This document shows positions 24,601 through 31,924 of a stretch of DNA of 45,800 bases, piece by piece (positions within the stretch are counted from its first letter, which is position 1; every line of letters starts with the position of its first letter). The stretch is from a virus. A program made the translations under genes and the position numbers. The notes under the pieces are model-generated. The model had not been told where the DNA came from, searched no databases, and was given only the letters and a program-made list of their open reading frames with translations. The stretch is taken from positions 1 through 45,800 of IMG/VR virus record IMGVR_UViG_3300012356_000002; one strand, given 5' to 3'.

Positions 24601-25009
24601 CCGCCGCCTGTCTTGCCCAATAGCGTGCCCCAGGCGAAGCAATTTGTTGCATAGAAGGTTCCATCATCCTAGCAACCTTGCCACCTAGGGCACGTCCTGT
24701 AAACGGAGAAAGGGCGAAGGCACCAGTCTGCGCCAACGTACTCTCAAGATCAGCACCTGGCTGAGTGTAGCTCTTAAGCGCCACATCTGCAAGCCCGAGT
24801 GCCTTAAACGGAATACGTTTAGCAGCGTAAAAGGCAGCCTCCGCCCCAAGACGTGGTAGAGCCTCACCAGTCCTTGCGGCTATGTCAGAGTACTGAGGCG
24901 CGACAAGGCCAGTGACGCCTCCGAATAGTTGTCCGATTGGTTTGCCAATGGGACGTAAAGCGTTCTCGATAAACTCGTTAACGGTTTGAAGAAGGGGCTG
25001 GTCGGGCAT
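18596..25009 (-). CDS. Giant polyvalent internal virion protein with HExxH motif (2137 aa)
   Basis: A 2137-residue multi-domain protein, by far the largest in the window and last in the late arm. The N-terminus has glycine/alanine-rich helices. Around residues 500-640 there are blocks (VELQSDWAQQQRDALE, YDQTIPQALRKL) known from large polyvalent phage proteins. LAHESWHNTI contains HExxH at 866-870 with an acidic NPEEMLADVG downstream, so a zinc metallopeptidase-like domain is likely. A hydrophobic segment lies near 1790-1820. By size, position and neighbours it is an ejection protein, carried in the head and injected with DNA. No lysozyme or transglycosylase motif seen. Confidence 0.75.
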   Translation of the reverse strand: MPDQPLLQTVNEFIENALRPIGKPIGQLFGGVTGLVAPQYSDIAARTGEALPRLGAEAAFYAAKRIPFKALGLADVALKSYTQPGADLESTLAQTGAFALSPFTGRALGGKVARMMEPSMQQIASPGARYWARQAAERVGGIAGGVAPFEVANALEAYRSGEPYRPLAPENLVGLAANVLPFEALHVPGMIKGYRRAISPLVNQTPITDQVPSWDVSWQAHDEPRKRNFTDQQTAQDFSDELRKQRFEPFVSPSAMVPRSYIEHSMAFKPEDLQAGFLGLRTHEVLRDMPQRDMPGEQMAGYVKNRIPPNELEALPGFEEFLKAQPRANPQQALEWLKENGPRVEVRTIGEGGGSPEQREFVTLTHEWFDNLPLEITQEVNRRGTWSPTLNTRPEFKTNEFLTKLDNYIGLRNKVLSQPMNEAQWQSIAPKPESEMRDYVEGAVVVPVKRGTPFERSANRDIMQLSPESAERFGVLFPSSHHFPPNTLGWFRGYMEPLANGKKVFHIVELQSDWAQQQRDALERAKERPIRGQQEREIAAIQAKGHPLLSQWESITLKAAIDHAIRNGADEIAVSDAKTAMMTEGHDQRAAMQIVPDLRGVEKPTIEQEKGMVLHYDQTIPQALRKLTGEKGVVRDFGEHNMAFVGDDPRLPLGGDANITPRPDLILRNPDGSLKTTVTANSFSLAKTKAELARRGGFPMFGSEKFIKDHIERLSKEGYDPDQIAASVQNIRQLQPLPGESLTQTLARSVGLDPNLLRKMAPGEANARAFDFFTAMFHYNYGYDVQKAANLAKQAMVPWSRLQPFLQQTSLAIAPAKEGASKMYGVKPLTADMPQYLIALFDYPNFKNLKQGPEAQIFSSIRTLAHESWHNTISEVMNPTGNATLEQRRMGSRALIGVESIPPKERAPIVEGMLKLIVPPKFQGEISRFNMQRYETNPEEMLADVGALLAMGATDSKGVQTIRDAMTFGDAALQDFGNAIYRDISSAWSGFREMVKLTFPQGQKIAKAIDDVYNNLNSLMVTRQKAERMRAGFEALVERATSKPLDPPPSASMQQMHALFREIDKASGAVMGVLPKAYTEAAESFTEQALAWIRPYETPRVAGERMGFWDRNIKPMAQLVESLRNKVPSAVDVKALGFDYRGKVSQAQTDTWKLWAPDTPPTKWQQLLGGIADWKRLRWLGKDESPQERAFSTIGLVENVRTQLSEADIPLTREGKEKVSPEYKALSDEDKAKVDKSLEQAWAMTRLLARRQWDAHRDRVSWGMTRIIMSFNKNLYHGEAKPLADQAVHWVFDEPGDIEQQPAWRAQRDAFFASLPLPDIGKKTLEEKINDNLEPWQKLGDRLLGTADTFTGERPGRMAYLPEVRTRDWHIAFKVKDEDVPHHEAFKSEALLAKRFKEVDAMPDKEWVKTFNRTDRTERFRGLVQEEITSAQQDALDALLNSVVSGISSDHPEAQDIITRLKQEFQPATAFSQVTVSPYMREREFIPGREKLNMVEGLVRYVDAVSYQIAKRYVKEAGQVVLFNPDMRANPDVRNKFDQYLRFVTDAEGKEFNFLKNLVFFHYIGFNPATALVEPTQRLITLVPYMIENGMGIGQAYDAVRKSTLDVLKDNFTPLEEKALQEAITKRTVDTGFTADLYGETDLDFAAQNSAIMGNDNIASKADLFKKPLYQMLAVARHAYSWFTASNGKTAFLTAFRHEFARASGDETARYNKAVAFATQATDATMYGGGRASRPMILQRFGSMSGVGGVMYTLGSYTINTVTMMARLFRKSVMSDATMTAAEKKDAMKAGATMFVTQLAFGGVLGLPLVAAGLAALEQVFPGFNAMDLMRGGAEQFGKLVSNDSDWGHTVADGAMRGALNVGPADVGSRFQLGNLLGVSPYDGFSWANLMGPAANMLGGYVKAVGSASQGNWYDASQNALPVSMRQIARLVHDDFNVRDKAGRLVEETSPVERAFALAGFKPKAATDYYERQHIQQRIDENYAKKAQTVRSDAANMLTQGDVAGARTRILQGMEEAGPYDPIEMARSAAQLAVEMGSVSERRHGTRATAERLAQLAGLYPKGANIGEVQRVLQQTSMMSQMGFGRPNMGQMRTASLVDALMAQNPKLSLTQARLLASRMTSPAERRRQALYQSVPQ

Positions 25010-25017
25010 AGGCTGGG

Positions 25018-25042
25018 GTGAGGGTCATGGCGCGACTCTCAC
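25018..25042 (+). repeat. Recurrent stem-loop, copy 2
   Basis: GTGAGGGTC and GACTCTCAC form a 9-bp stem (one G-U wobble on the plus strand, one A-C mismatch on the minus) around the loop ATGGCGC. It sits at the end of the 25039-26442 gene and includes that gene's TGA stop codon. It is the same orientation and almost the same sequence as the copy at 9389-9415. Confidence 0.6.
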
Positions 25043-26442
25043 GGAGCGCCTGGCGGAATTGGAGTCTTCTTGTACAGTTGTTGCAAAATCTGCATGATTC
25101 TCGGGTCTCTCATTATGGGACCAAGGTAGTTGGCAACTGGAGAAGGCACATTGCTCATGCTTGGTGGGGTGGCGGACGGTGGCACAACGCTTCCTGGCGC
25201 AAGCCCTGACCCTGTGGGGAACATTTGACTAGTGTAAGGAGTGCCTGGCTGCATAGGTGTCGGTGGTGGGGCCACGGTTCCTCCTGGTGTCACGTTGGCC
25301 ATGCTAGGATTCCATTGGCCCGGTGGAGGAGGTGGGTACATAGGTGGAACATTGCTCATGCTTGGAGGTGCACCTGGTTGTGGTTGGGTATAGGAATACT
25401 GTCGTGGTGGCACGTTTCCCGCTCCTGCCGCTCCACCTCTCATGCTTCCGACGAACGCGGAAAAGCGTTGAGCCATGCCTGGTCGTGTACCGGGTCTCAC
25501 ACGTGCACTAGGAGCATTCGGTCTTTGTGGTGCAGGACCAGGACCACCGGGTCGTACTCGAGCACCGCCAGGTGGTAATGGCGGAGGACCTGTTGGTGGC
25601 GTCGGACCACCTCTCGCTGCCTTTAGCCCTCCTCCGCCTAACAACGCTCCACCAAGCCATCCAGCTCCCGTTCCAAGACCGGCCGCTAACGGATGGGCTG
25701 CTGTTTCTTCTGGTGTAAGTTCTCCACCGTACATTCTAGCTAGCCTATCACCAAGCAAGTAAGCTCCAATCCCTGCTGCGCCTTTGGCGTAAGGTCCACC
25801 AGGCATGGCTTTCGCTGCTGCCCACGCACCTCCACCGCCCACGAGTGGAGGGACCGCTTCGTGGAGGAACGTCCCAACCGGCCCATAGCGAGGCGTGGGA
25901 GGTGCAGGAGCGGCGGGTGCTGGTTGTCCCGTTGCACCAGGCACAACAGTCGGTGGAAGGCGTTGCTTTGCCCAGGTGACCTCTGGTGTATCGGCCTCGC
26001 CTGGAACCTTCTGGTGCCACCTAATAATGCTCTCCGCTATTGCTTGTTCGTGCTGCTTCTGCGCTAACGCTTCTTTCGCAAGTTCATCCTGGTCCTTTAT
26101 CTGTTGCGGATAAAGCATTGGACCAGTCGACGGAAGACCCATGCGTTCCTGATAAGCCTTCCACCCAGCCTGGCCTTCTGGGGTTTGGAGGAATTTGTAG
26201 TAGTCCTGTTCTTGCCCAAAACGATAGCCCTCTTGTCGGTTCATCAATTCTTGGTGAGCATTACGCAACTCCTCCTCCAAGATGTCTTGGGCGAACTTCT
26301 TCCTTCCCATTTGTCGTTGCTCCTCGAACCGCGGCTGTGCCTCTTGCCACTGTTGTTGGATCATCTTGGGCACGTCCATGCCCATACGTTGAACCGACTG
26401 CTGGCGCAGCGTATCGTTGTTGCCGAATATGTTAGTTGGCAT
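25039..26442 (-). CDS. Proline/glycine-rich internal virion protein candidate
   Basis: A 467-residue protein. The N-terminal 130 residues are charged and helical (RQQSVQRMGMDVPKMIQQQW). The middle is a glycine-zipper-like region that could insert into membranes (GPYAKGAAGIGAYLLGDRLA, then GLGTGAGWLGGALLGGGG). The C-terminal half is proline-rich and repeats PPSMSNVPP at least twice, with a variant NPSMANV, before a hydrophobic end. Next to the giant virion protein, this fits a DNA-ejection protein. Name and exact role are inferred from context. Confidence 0.6.
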   Translation of the reverse strand: MPTNIFGNNDTLRQQSVQRMGMDVPKMIQQQWQEAQPRFEEQRQMGRKKFAQDILEEELRNAHQELMNRQEGYRFGQEQDYYKFLQTPEGQAGWKAYQERMGLPSTGPMLYPQQIKDQDELAKEALAQKQHEQAIAESIIRWHQKVPGEADTPEVTWAKQRLPPTVVPGATGQPAPAAPAPPTPRYGPVGTFLHEAVPPLVGGGGAWAAAKAMPGGPYAKGAAGIGAYLLGDRLARMYGGELTPEETAAHPLAAGLGTGAGWLGGALLGGGGLKAARGGPTPPTGPPPLPPGGARVRPGGPGPAPQRPNAPSARVRPGTRPGMAQRFSAFVGSMRGGAAGAGNVPPRQYSYTQPQPGAPPSMSNVPPMYPPPPPGQWNPSMANVTPGGTVAPPPTPMQPGTPYTSQMFPTGSGLAPGSVVPPSATPPSMSNVPSPVANYLGPIMRDPRIMQILQQLYKKTPIPPGAP

Positions 26443-26446
26443 AGTT

Positions 26447-27226
26447 CTACCTCCAAATAGACATTCCGTGCATGGATGTTGAGCCTTGTTGGAATCCTTG
26501 ACCGATTAGGTCTTCCTCAATGCCCATTTGTGACTGACCAAGAAACTCCACTCCCGCCGCAATCGAACGAATGTTGGCCTCACGAACCCGGTCAAGGCTT
26601 TCGCTGGCACTTATGCTTTGCACGACCCGGCCTTGCTCGGTTGCGGCCTGTTGTTGTTGGGCTTGAAGTTGAAGCCTCCATCGTTCGGTCTCGGCCTGTA
26701 CAGCGGTTTGTACCGACGCTATGACAAGTTGTGCAATCGCCACCTGTGCCTGCCATATTTCTTTGAAGCGGTTGTTGGCCATCTCCACGTCCAACGCTGC
26801 AAGCTCAAACGCTTGGCGGGCTGTTGCGCCTCGCACGTTGGTTGGGCCACTCTGCACTGTGGCCCTTGCTTTGTCGTATTGGCGTTCGTAGAGGGCACGG
26901 GTTTGTGTCTCGAACTCTGTGCTGAAAGGGTCTTTTTGATAAAGCAGTTGAAGGTCCGCTGCACCACCAAACGCTGCGGGAAAGATGGATTGGACGTTCT
27001 TGAGCGTTATGCCACCTGGGATGAACGTGGGGTCCTGTAAGAGCAAATTGAGCAAGAACACACGCTCCGCTGCTCCAAGGACTGCACCTGGTGACGTAGC
27101 ATTGTAAGCCGACGAGAGCACGCCAGAGATTTCACCAGGGAAGATGTAGCCCTTGCGATGAAACGAGTTGCCGGAACGCCGGAACGACGTGTCCTGTGCT
27201 TGAAAAATGAAGTCCTGGTCAGCCAT
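26447..27226 (-). CDS. Coiled-coil internal virion protein candidate
   Basis: A 259-residue protein. Residues about 90-215 form long helices rich in Ala, Gln and Glu (AETERWRLQLQAQQQQAATEQ) typical of ejection proteins such as T7 gp14/P22-type internal proteins. A glycine/serine-rich end (FQQGSTSMHGMSIWR) follows. It is located between the GNAT gene and the proline-rich protein, in the usual order of podovirus internal virion genes. Assignment by architecture and context. Confidence 0.6.
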   Translation of the reverse strand: MADQDFIFQAQDTSFRRSGNSFHRKGYIFPGEISGVLSSAYNATSPGAVLGAAERVFLLNLLLQDPTFIPGGITLKNVQSIFPAAFGGAADLQLLYQKDPFSTEFETQTRALYERQYDKARATVQSGPTNVRGATARQAFELAALDVEMANNRFKEIWQAQVAIAQLVIASVQTAVQAETERWRLQLQAQQQQAATEQGRVVQSISASESLDRVREANIRSIAAGVEFLGQSQMGIEEDLIGQGFQQGSTSMHGMSIWR

Positions 27227-27231
27227 GTCGT

Positions 27232-27675
27232 TTAGAGAGGTTGGGTAAAGATCATTGCATCACGGCGAAAGCCGAGCGATTTTTCAATGTACCGAAAGTT
27301 CGACCCGTTGAGCCGGTGTGTGATGAGGATAAGACGTTCCACGCCCTGCTCCCTAGCCCATTTGCGGACGAATCGGATGCACAGGTGAGCTGAGGGGCCT
27401 GTTGGAAGACAGTGCACGGTCGCAAGGCCCTTCCCAGACTCACTCGCGGCACAGAAGCCGACGAGGTCGTTGTTTAACGAGACGCACAGCAAAAGTCCTT
27501 CCATCGCACAGTGCAAAAGGACCTCGGCAAGGGTTTGCTTGTCGTGGTCATTTGCGCCGGCAACCATCTTAGGCCATAGGTCTACGAACTGGTCAAGGTC
27601 CCTAACCCTATAAATTAGCAAACCCGACGAATTGTCGGGCCTGTAGACCAGTTCCTGTAGCTGATGTGTTTCCAT
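27232..27675 (-). CDS. GNAT-like N-acetyltransferase domain protein
   Basis: A 147-residue protein read from ATG 27675; a TTG at 27711 extends it by twelve residues without a ribosome site. It follows the GNAT pattern: an N-terminal helix-strand unit (LIYRVRDLDQFVDLWPKM), strand LLLCVSLNNDLVGFCAA, then LATVHCLPTGPSAHLCIRFV followed by EQGVERLILITH, and the closing NFRYIEKSLGFRRD typical of motif B. GNAT-like genes in this location are common next to the internal virion genes of podoviruses, where they are of unclear substrate. Confidence 0.68.
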   Translation of the reverse strand: METHQLQELVYRPDNSSGLLIYRVRDLDQFVDLWPKMVAGANDHDKQTLAEVLLHCAMEGLLLCVSLNNDLVGFCAASESGKGLATVHCLPTGPSAHLCIRFVRKWAREQGVERLILITHRLNGSNFRYIEKSLGFRRDAMIFTQPL

Positions 27676-27853
27676 AGAACCAAGACCGACCCTGTGACGA
27701 CGGACCGCCAAAGGCGGGTGTGCTGCTCAGTGAAAGAGCAGTGTTAATCACCTGTTGGCCAACGGGAAGAAAGGCTCCATAGTCGTCGAGTGTGTCGAGG
27801 ATGTCGGGGAGGACGGGGTGAGGCATTTTTCTAGCAAGGGATTGTTTTTTCAT
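27608..27853 (-). CDS. Small hypothetical virion-region protein
   Basis: An 81-residue protein beginning MKKQSLARKMPHPVLPDIL. It has an amphipathic middle (LDDYGAFLPVGQQVINTAL) and a glycine/serine-rich end. Its start is coupled by ATGA to the previous gene, and it overlaps the GNAT gene by 68 bases, so one of the two starts may be later than called. No family recognised. Confidence 0.5.
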   Translation of the reverse strand: MKKQSLARKMPHPVLPDILDTLDDYGAFLPVGQQVINTALSLSSTPAFGGPSSQGRSWFYGNTSATGTGLQARQFVGFANL

Positions 27854-29013
27854 ACTATGGTGAGGGTGGCTGGAGCGGACACGTCATTAGGACTCCCGTA
27901 GACACCTAGCGGGGTTGAGAGCATGTCGGTTTTGGTGTAGACGAGGTTAAAGTCGAACGCGTAGGAGAAAATATAAATTGTGCGGGGTGTGTCAAAGTTT
28001 ATGGTGTACGTAATGCCACGATAACCAGCCGGCCCTCCAGAATGAAACCCCTTGCCTTCCCAACGCCAAGTGGATTCAGGATCAGCGGAACCCCCAATGG
28101 CACGAAGAACTCCATCCATAGAAGCAATGGGGTTGCCAAAGGCTTCGATCCATGTTTTAAGAGCAGCAACGTTCTGTATCGTAACAGGGTTGCGGACACT
28201 GGTTGTGAAAGATTGTGTGCCGCGAATGATGCCGTTTTTCTTGAGCCGGACTGTGAACGGGTAATCGCCCACCGTGGTCGGGGTGCCTACAAGGTCACCT
28301 GTCGCAGCATCGAGTACGAGACCGGGTGCCAGCGAGCCGGCAATGATTGACCACTCAACCGGACTAGCAAGGTCGAATTGGTAGACATCATCAGGAACCG
28401 AACCCATCGGCGTGTCATCGGCATTGTTCTGGTTACTAATGAAACGATGAGGCCAGCCCACGGTGCCGACGTAGCCATCGTAGTGGATGGTCACCGTGTC
28501 GCCTGGACACGTCAAGGTGGCCGAGAACGATCCTGTTTCATAACGGTTCAGCGTAGACACCTCAATCGTCGCTGGTCCGGTTTGTCCTGCACCCACCGTA
28601 AACTCAAATATCCCGTCACCGTCCGGAACGCCCTGCCATTGGATTGCGGTGGAGCGGTGGACGGTGACATACGGAGAGAATCCATGCACGCTACCGAGGC
28701 AAAAACAGTAGTAGCCCGTGTCGGTTAGTGTTGTGTTGATGAAACGAGCAAAGTAGGCCCGATTTGTGACGAGGTTGTTGGTACGGTAGAAGGAATGGCG
28801 GGAGTTTTCGGTTATTCCGACGTTCGTAAGCGACCCGCCGCAAGCAATGGTTAGGAAGCCCTCACGTGGTTGGAGACGCGGGAAAACTGAGGGAAACTCG
28901 TAATCACCGAGCAAGATGTCGAAAGTGTAATCAAGACACGGCTCGATTCCTACCACACCTCTCCCACGAAGCATGGCGTCGCCTCGATAGTCTGCATCGT
29001 AACGACAGCTCAC
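27850..29013 (-). CDS. Tail-associated protein with a putative Ig (He_PIG) domain
   Basis: A 387-residue beta-rich protein beginning with GTG directly after the nozzle gene stop. Around residues 235-265 it has SLAPGLVLDAATGDLVGTPT, the signature of the He_PIG type Ig-like fold common in surface proteins. The N-terminal part has several cysteines (CYCFC-like), and the end is a C-terminal beta domain. A role in host binding or tail decoration is likely from its position but not shown. Confidence 0.6.
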   Translation of the reverse strand: MSCRYDADYRGDAMLRGRGVVGIEPCLDYTFDILLGDYEFPSVFPRLQPREGFLTIACGGSLTNVGITENSRHSFYRTNNLVTNRAYFARFINTTLTDTGYYCFCLGSVHGFSPYVTVHRSTAIQWQGVPDGDGIFEFTVGAGQTGPATIEVSTLNRYETGSFSATLTCPGDTVTIHYDGYVGTVGWPHRFISNQNNADDTPMGSVPDDVYQFDLASPVEWSIIAGSLAPGLVLDAATGDLVGTPTTVGDYPFTVRLKKNGIIRGTQSFTTSVRNPVTIQNVAALKTWIEAFGNPIASMDGVLRAIGGSADPESTWRWEGKGFHSGGPAGYRGITYTINFDTPRTIYIFSYAFDFNLVYTKTDMLSTPLGVYGSPNDVSAPATLTIV

Positions 29014-30582
29014 TTACTTTTCGGCTTGTTGTGCGTAGATGGTGGGTTCGTACGCGGTGAATTTGATCCCTCGTGCGTTGCGGCCCACAAAACGGTAGCG
29101 AAGGACCTTGCCCGACCTTTCCCGATGAGTAAGTCGACCTTCTGGAAGTGCCCTGTTCCACAACCCTGCCTTGTTTGCCGGGTCTGACCAATCCACAGCG
29201 TCGTCGAGGTAATCACGCGCCGACACACCCACTTCCAATGTCGTTAAAGGGTCAGGCCACGCAGCGTTTATCGACAATGCACGCGCCTCCTTGACTGCGT
29301 GGAGAGACCCATAGAGGAAGTCGCCAGTTTCGAGGACAGGGTCGTCGGCGATGATTAGACTGCTCGTGGCGTCGCCTGGTATTTCCTCACGATACACTTT
29401 TCCGTCCTTCGATCCATAAAGCCGTGGCACCTTTGTCAGCCCGGCACCCAGGTTGGCCATCGTGCCTGTTAGGGCGTTCATTGCACCGGTAAGCTGTGAC
29501 ATGGTTTGGTTCGTGAATGTAGAACCACAGAACGCATGGACGTTCTCGGTGGATGCCGTGAACCAATTTTTGAAACGGTAGTTAAACACGATCGCTTTGT
29601 CGAAGTCACCTGACGAAGCGGTGCTCACGAAGCGCCACCAGATCTCACGGTTCTCTACGTCCACACTCCCCCACATCTTTGCAGCAAGTGAGGGATCGGT
29701 GGAAAGATTTTGCTCAAGGAAACGCCTTATTGGTTCGCCAATCGGTGTGATCTGTTGCCCATCGAATGCGAGAATGTTGTTTTCAATCCCGTCATAGAAA
29801 AAATGCACCCTGTCGAGTGCTACGAGTGCCCAAGGGTGGGTGTTTCCACAACGCGTCACGATCTGATCGTCTAAAACCTGCGTTACGCCCTCCTGAATCC
29901 CCACGTAACGCAATGGCACGATGGCTGTAGGCGTGTAAACCCAAAGAGTTCCGCCGAGCTTCGCCATGCCAGTGACCCCCGTGAACGGGTAGTCGGGCTG
30001 TTGCCATTCGACAAAGTCGTAGTGATCCGCCTCATTAGTGGCGTCGGGTTCCCATTTTGAAAAATCGTAGAGGTGGGACCACGTCACGCGATCAGCGTAG
30101 CGTTGGCCTTTGTACGTTGGAACGCCAACCACAAGGTGATCATACCATGTCGCGACGTAGCGTCCCGATGGAGCATTCAAAAGCGCGGCATCTGAAGACC
30201 CCGAAGTGCAGCGCACGCCATTTAACTCGTTCGTGTAATACAAACACCCATTGTATAGCACTATGGACCAGCGACGGTATGACGTATCTGTTAGTAGTCC
30301 ATCGACTATTAACGAATCGCCGATAGTCCGAAGCTGGTCCGGTAAGAACGCGATGGTTTTGCCGTAGCCTGGGAGCGCACCAGGAATCGTGGCAAGGGCA
30401 AGCACGGTTGTACCCGTGAGAGTGGTGTGGAGCGCCTTGCGCGGCACTTGCTCACAATTCGGAGAAAAGCGGAAATTATATCCCGTGATCCACTGCGGCG
30501 GCACGACAAGATGGGTTGGCGAGGTCGTATCCACTCCCCCGGTGATGCGCTCGACGAGTAACGGCCTATTGCTTGGTGGCAT
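29014..30582 (-). CDS. Tail nozzle-like/tubular protein B-like protein
   Basis: A 522-residue beta-rich protein. Repeated Trp/Tyr/Gly strands (WSIVLYNGCLYYTNELNGV, ATWYDHLVVGVPTYKG, TLWVYTPTAIVPLRYVG, VHFFYDGIENNILAFDG) are spaced like blades of a propeller, as in T7 gp12/P22 gp10-type tail tubular and nozzle proteins. It follows the fibre gene and precedes the Ig-like protein in the late order. The match is by architecture; no profile was run. Confidence 0.65.
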   Translation of the reverse strand: MPPSNRPLLVERITGGVDTTSPTHLVVPPQWITGYNFRFSPNCEQVPRKALHTTLTGTTVLALATIPGALPGYGKTIAFLPDQLRTIGDSLIVDGLLTDTSYRRWSIVLYNGCLYYTNELNGVRCTSGSSDAALLNAPSGRYVATWYDHLVVGVPTYKGQRYADRVTWSHLYDFSKWEPDATNEADHYDFVEWQQPDYPFTGVTGMAKLGGTLWVYTPTAIVPLRYVGIQEGVTQVLDDQIVTRCGNTHPWALVALDRVHFFYDGIENNILAFDGQQITPIGEPIRRFLEQNLSTDPSLAAKMWGSVDVENREIWWRFVSTASSGDFDKAIVFNYRFKNWFTASTENVHAFCGSTFTNQTMSQLTGAMNALTGTMANLGAGLTKVPRLYGSKDGKVYREEIPGDATSSLIIADDPVLETGDFLYGSLHAVKEARALSINAAWPDPLTTLEVGVSARDYLDDAVDWSDPANKAGLWNRALPEGRLTHRERSGKVLRYRFVGRNARGIKFTAYEPTIYAQQAEK

Positions 30583-30754
30583 CTTCGATTGCTTTTACGA
30601 CCTCGCTAGTAAGGCGGACCGTGGTAAACGTCTTTCCATCGGTTAGCTGGACAAAGGTCAGGTTGCCCTCCCTGTAAACGTAGCAGACGTGATCAGGGTG
30701 TATGTAAACGGGTTGACCAGTTCCAGCATCGTCGACTTTCACCATGTTTCTCAT
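30566..30754 (-). CDS. Small hypothetical protein in the tail region (62 aa)
   Basis: A 62-residue protein that starts MRNMVKVDDAGTGQPVYIHP. Strands VCYVYREGNLTFVQLTDGK then TVRLTSEVVKAIEDATK give a beta-beta-alpha pattern resembling FlbD-like small proteins, but without clear function. It is coupled on the upstream side to the fibre gene and overlaps the start of the nozzle-like gene by 17 bases. Confidence 0.5.
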   Translation of the reverse strand: MRNMVKVDDAGTGQPVYIHPDHVCYVYREGNLTFVQLTDGKTFTTVRLTSEVVKAIEDATKQ

Positions 30755-31923
30755 GCAATGCGCTGGATTCGGATTTGGGTGTAGACCTCGTATGTGCCAC
30801 CAGACGAGCTTGGGTGGCCCATTCCGTCCGTTGCATTGGCGGTCTTTGTCCAGTGTTCTACTTTGAAATAGTCTGACGCAGCAAAGGCCATTTTCGCAAG
30901 GATGCTGCTTGACGTTTGTACCACGGCAGCCGCCGTGGACATTTCCGAGGTCCCATAGGCTGTTTCTTGTAGGACGTCCGAGCTATTATAACGTGCCAAG
31001 CGGGCAATGTGTTCGTCCACCTTGTAGCCTGGCACGGTGACTTCGATTATATACGTTCCCGCTGCCAAGCTGATTTTGCCACTTGCCCCTATAGTAACGA
31101 GGCTTGTCACTGTCTCGTACTCCTTCACCCAAGCCACGGTGACCCCGCGAACGTTCCAAGCCGCTGCGGTGTTTGCCCCTGCGACGACGGTGTTTCCTGC
31201 TCGTTCAACAACCTTCGCATGGCCTGACGCGCCAACGGTGACAACGCCAGAGGCGTTGATCGTGGCATCACCTGACATGGTGACGGCGGTGAACACCCCT
31301 CCAGAGCTTGCCACGAGAATTTGGCCTGACGAACCGGCGACAAGCTTTGCCCCGGTGACCGCGTTCGCCGCAATCTTGGCGGACGTGACAGAACTGTCCC
31401 TAATGTGGTCTGACGTGACGGCACGGTCAGAATCAACGCTGGCGCTATCTTTTAGCTTCGTCGCATCAACGGCATCGTTGATTAACTGTGCTGTGCCGAT
31501 GGCAGCATCGTTAACCTTGCCTGCACCGACACCATTTGGCGCATCTGCTATTTTGACCGTTGTGACAGCACCGGTGGCTAGTTCACCGGTCGTGACTGCA
31601 CCTGGCGCGATCTTGGCCGTTGAGACTGCCGAATCACGCAAGTCTGGGGTAGAGACGGTGCCTTGAACAATGGCTTGTTGTGTCCCAGCGTTGGAGGTGG
31701 AGCCTTTAACTTTGCCAGCAAGAGTCGTATCTGCAACGGATGCGGGTTTGAGAACGTCTGAGGCCGAAGAATCGAAGCGTGCGGTGAGGAAGTCATAGAT
31801 GAAGCGACGGGTTTGGAGGTCCACCTCGTTGACCTTATTGGCGTCTTCGGCACCAGTTGGGTCGTTGATTACGGGAGACCAGTTAGCGAGTGTTGCTGGA
31901 ACTATACGTGGATAAGAGGCCAT
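30751..31923 (-). CDS. Trimeric tail fibre-like protein with short repeats
   Basis: A 390-residue protein. From residue about 90 to 200 it has repeats of the type AVTTGELATGAVTTVKIADA and DSSVTSAKIAANAVTGAKLV, about ten residues each, typical of phage fibre shafts with GAV/AKI pattern. The C-terminal third (GTYIIEVTVPGYKVDEHIARL and the last YTQIRIQRIA) resembles a C1q/TNF-like jelly-roll tip. It probably binds the host surface. Confidence 0.68.
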   Translation of the reverse strand: MASYPRIVPATLANWSPVINDPTGAEDANKVNEVDLQTRRFIYDFLTARFDSSASDVLKPASVADTTLAGKVKGSTSNAGTQQAIVQGTVSTPDLRDSAVSTAKIAPGAVTTGELATGAVTTVKIADAPNGVGAGKVNDAAIGTAQLINDAVDATKLKDSASVDSDRAVTSDHIRDSSVTSAKIAANAVTGAKLVAGSSGQILVASSGGVFTAVTMSGDATINASGVVTVGASGHAKVVERAGNTVVAGANTAAAWNVRGVTVAWVKEYETVTSLVTIGASGKISLAAGTYIIEVTVPGYKVDEHIARLARYNSSDVLQETAYGTSEMSTAAAVVQTSSSILAKMAFAASDYFKVEHWTKTANATDGMGHPSSSGGTYEVYTQIRIQRIA

Positions 31924-31924
31924 G

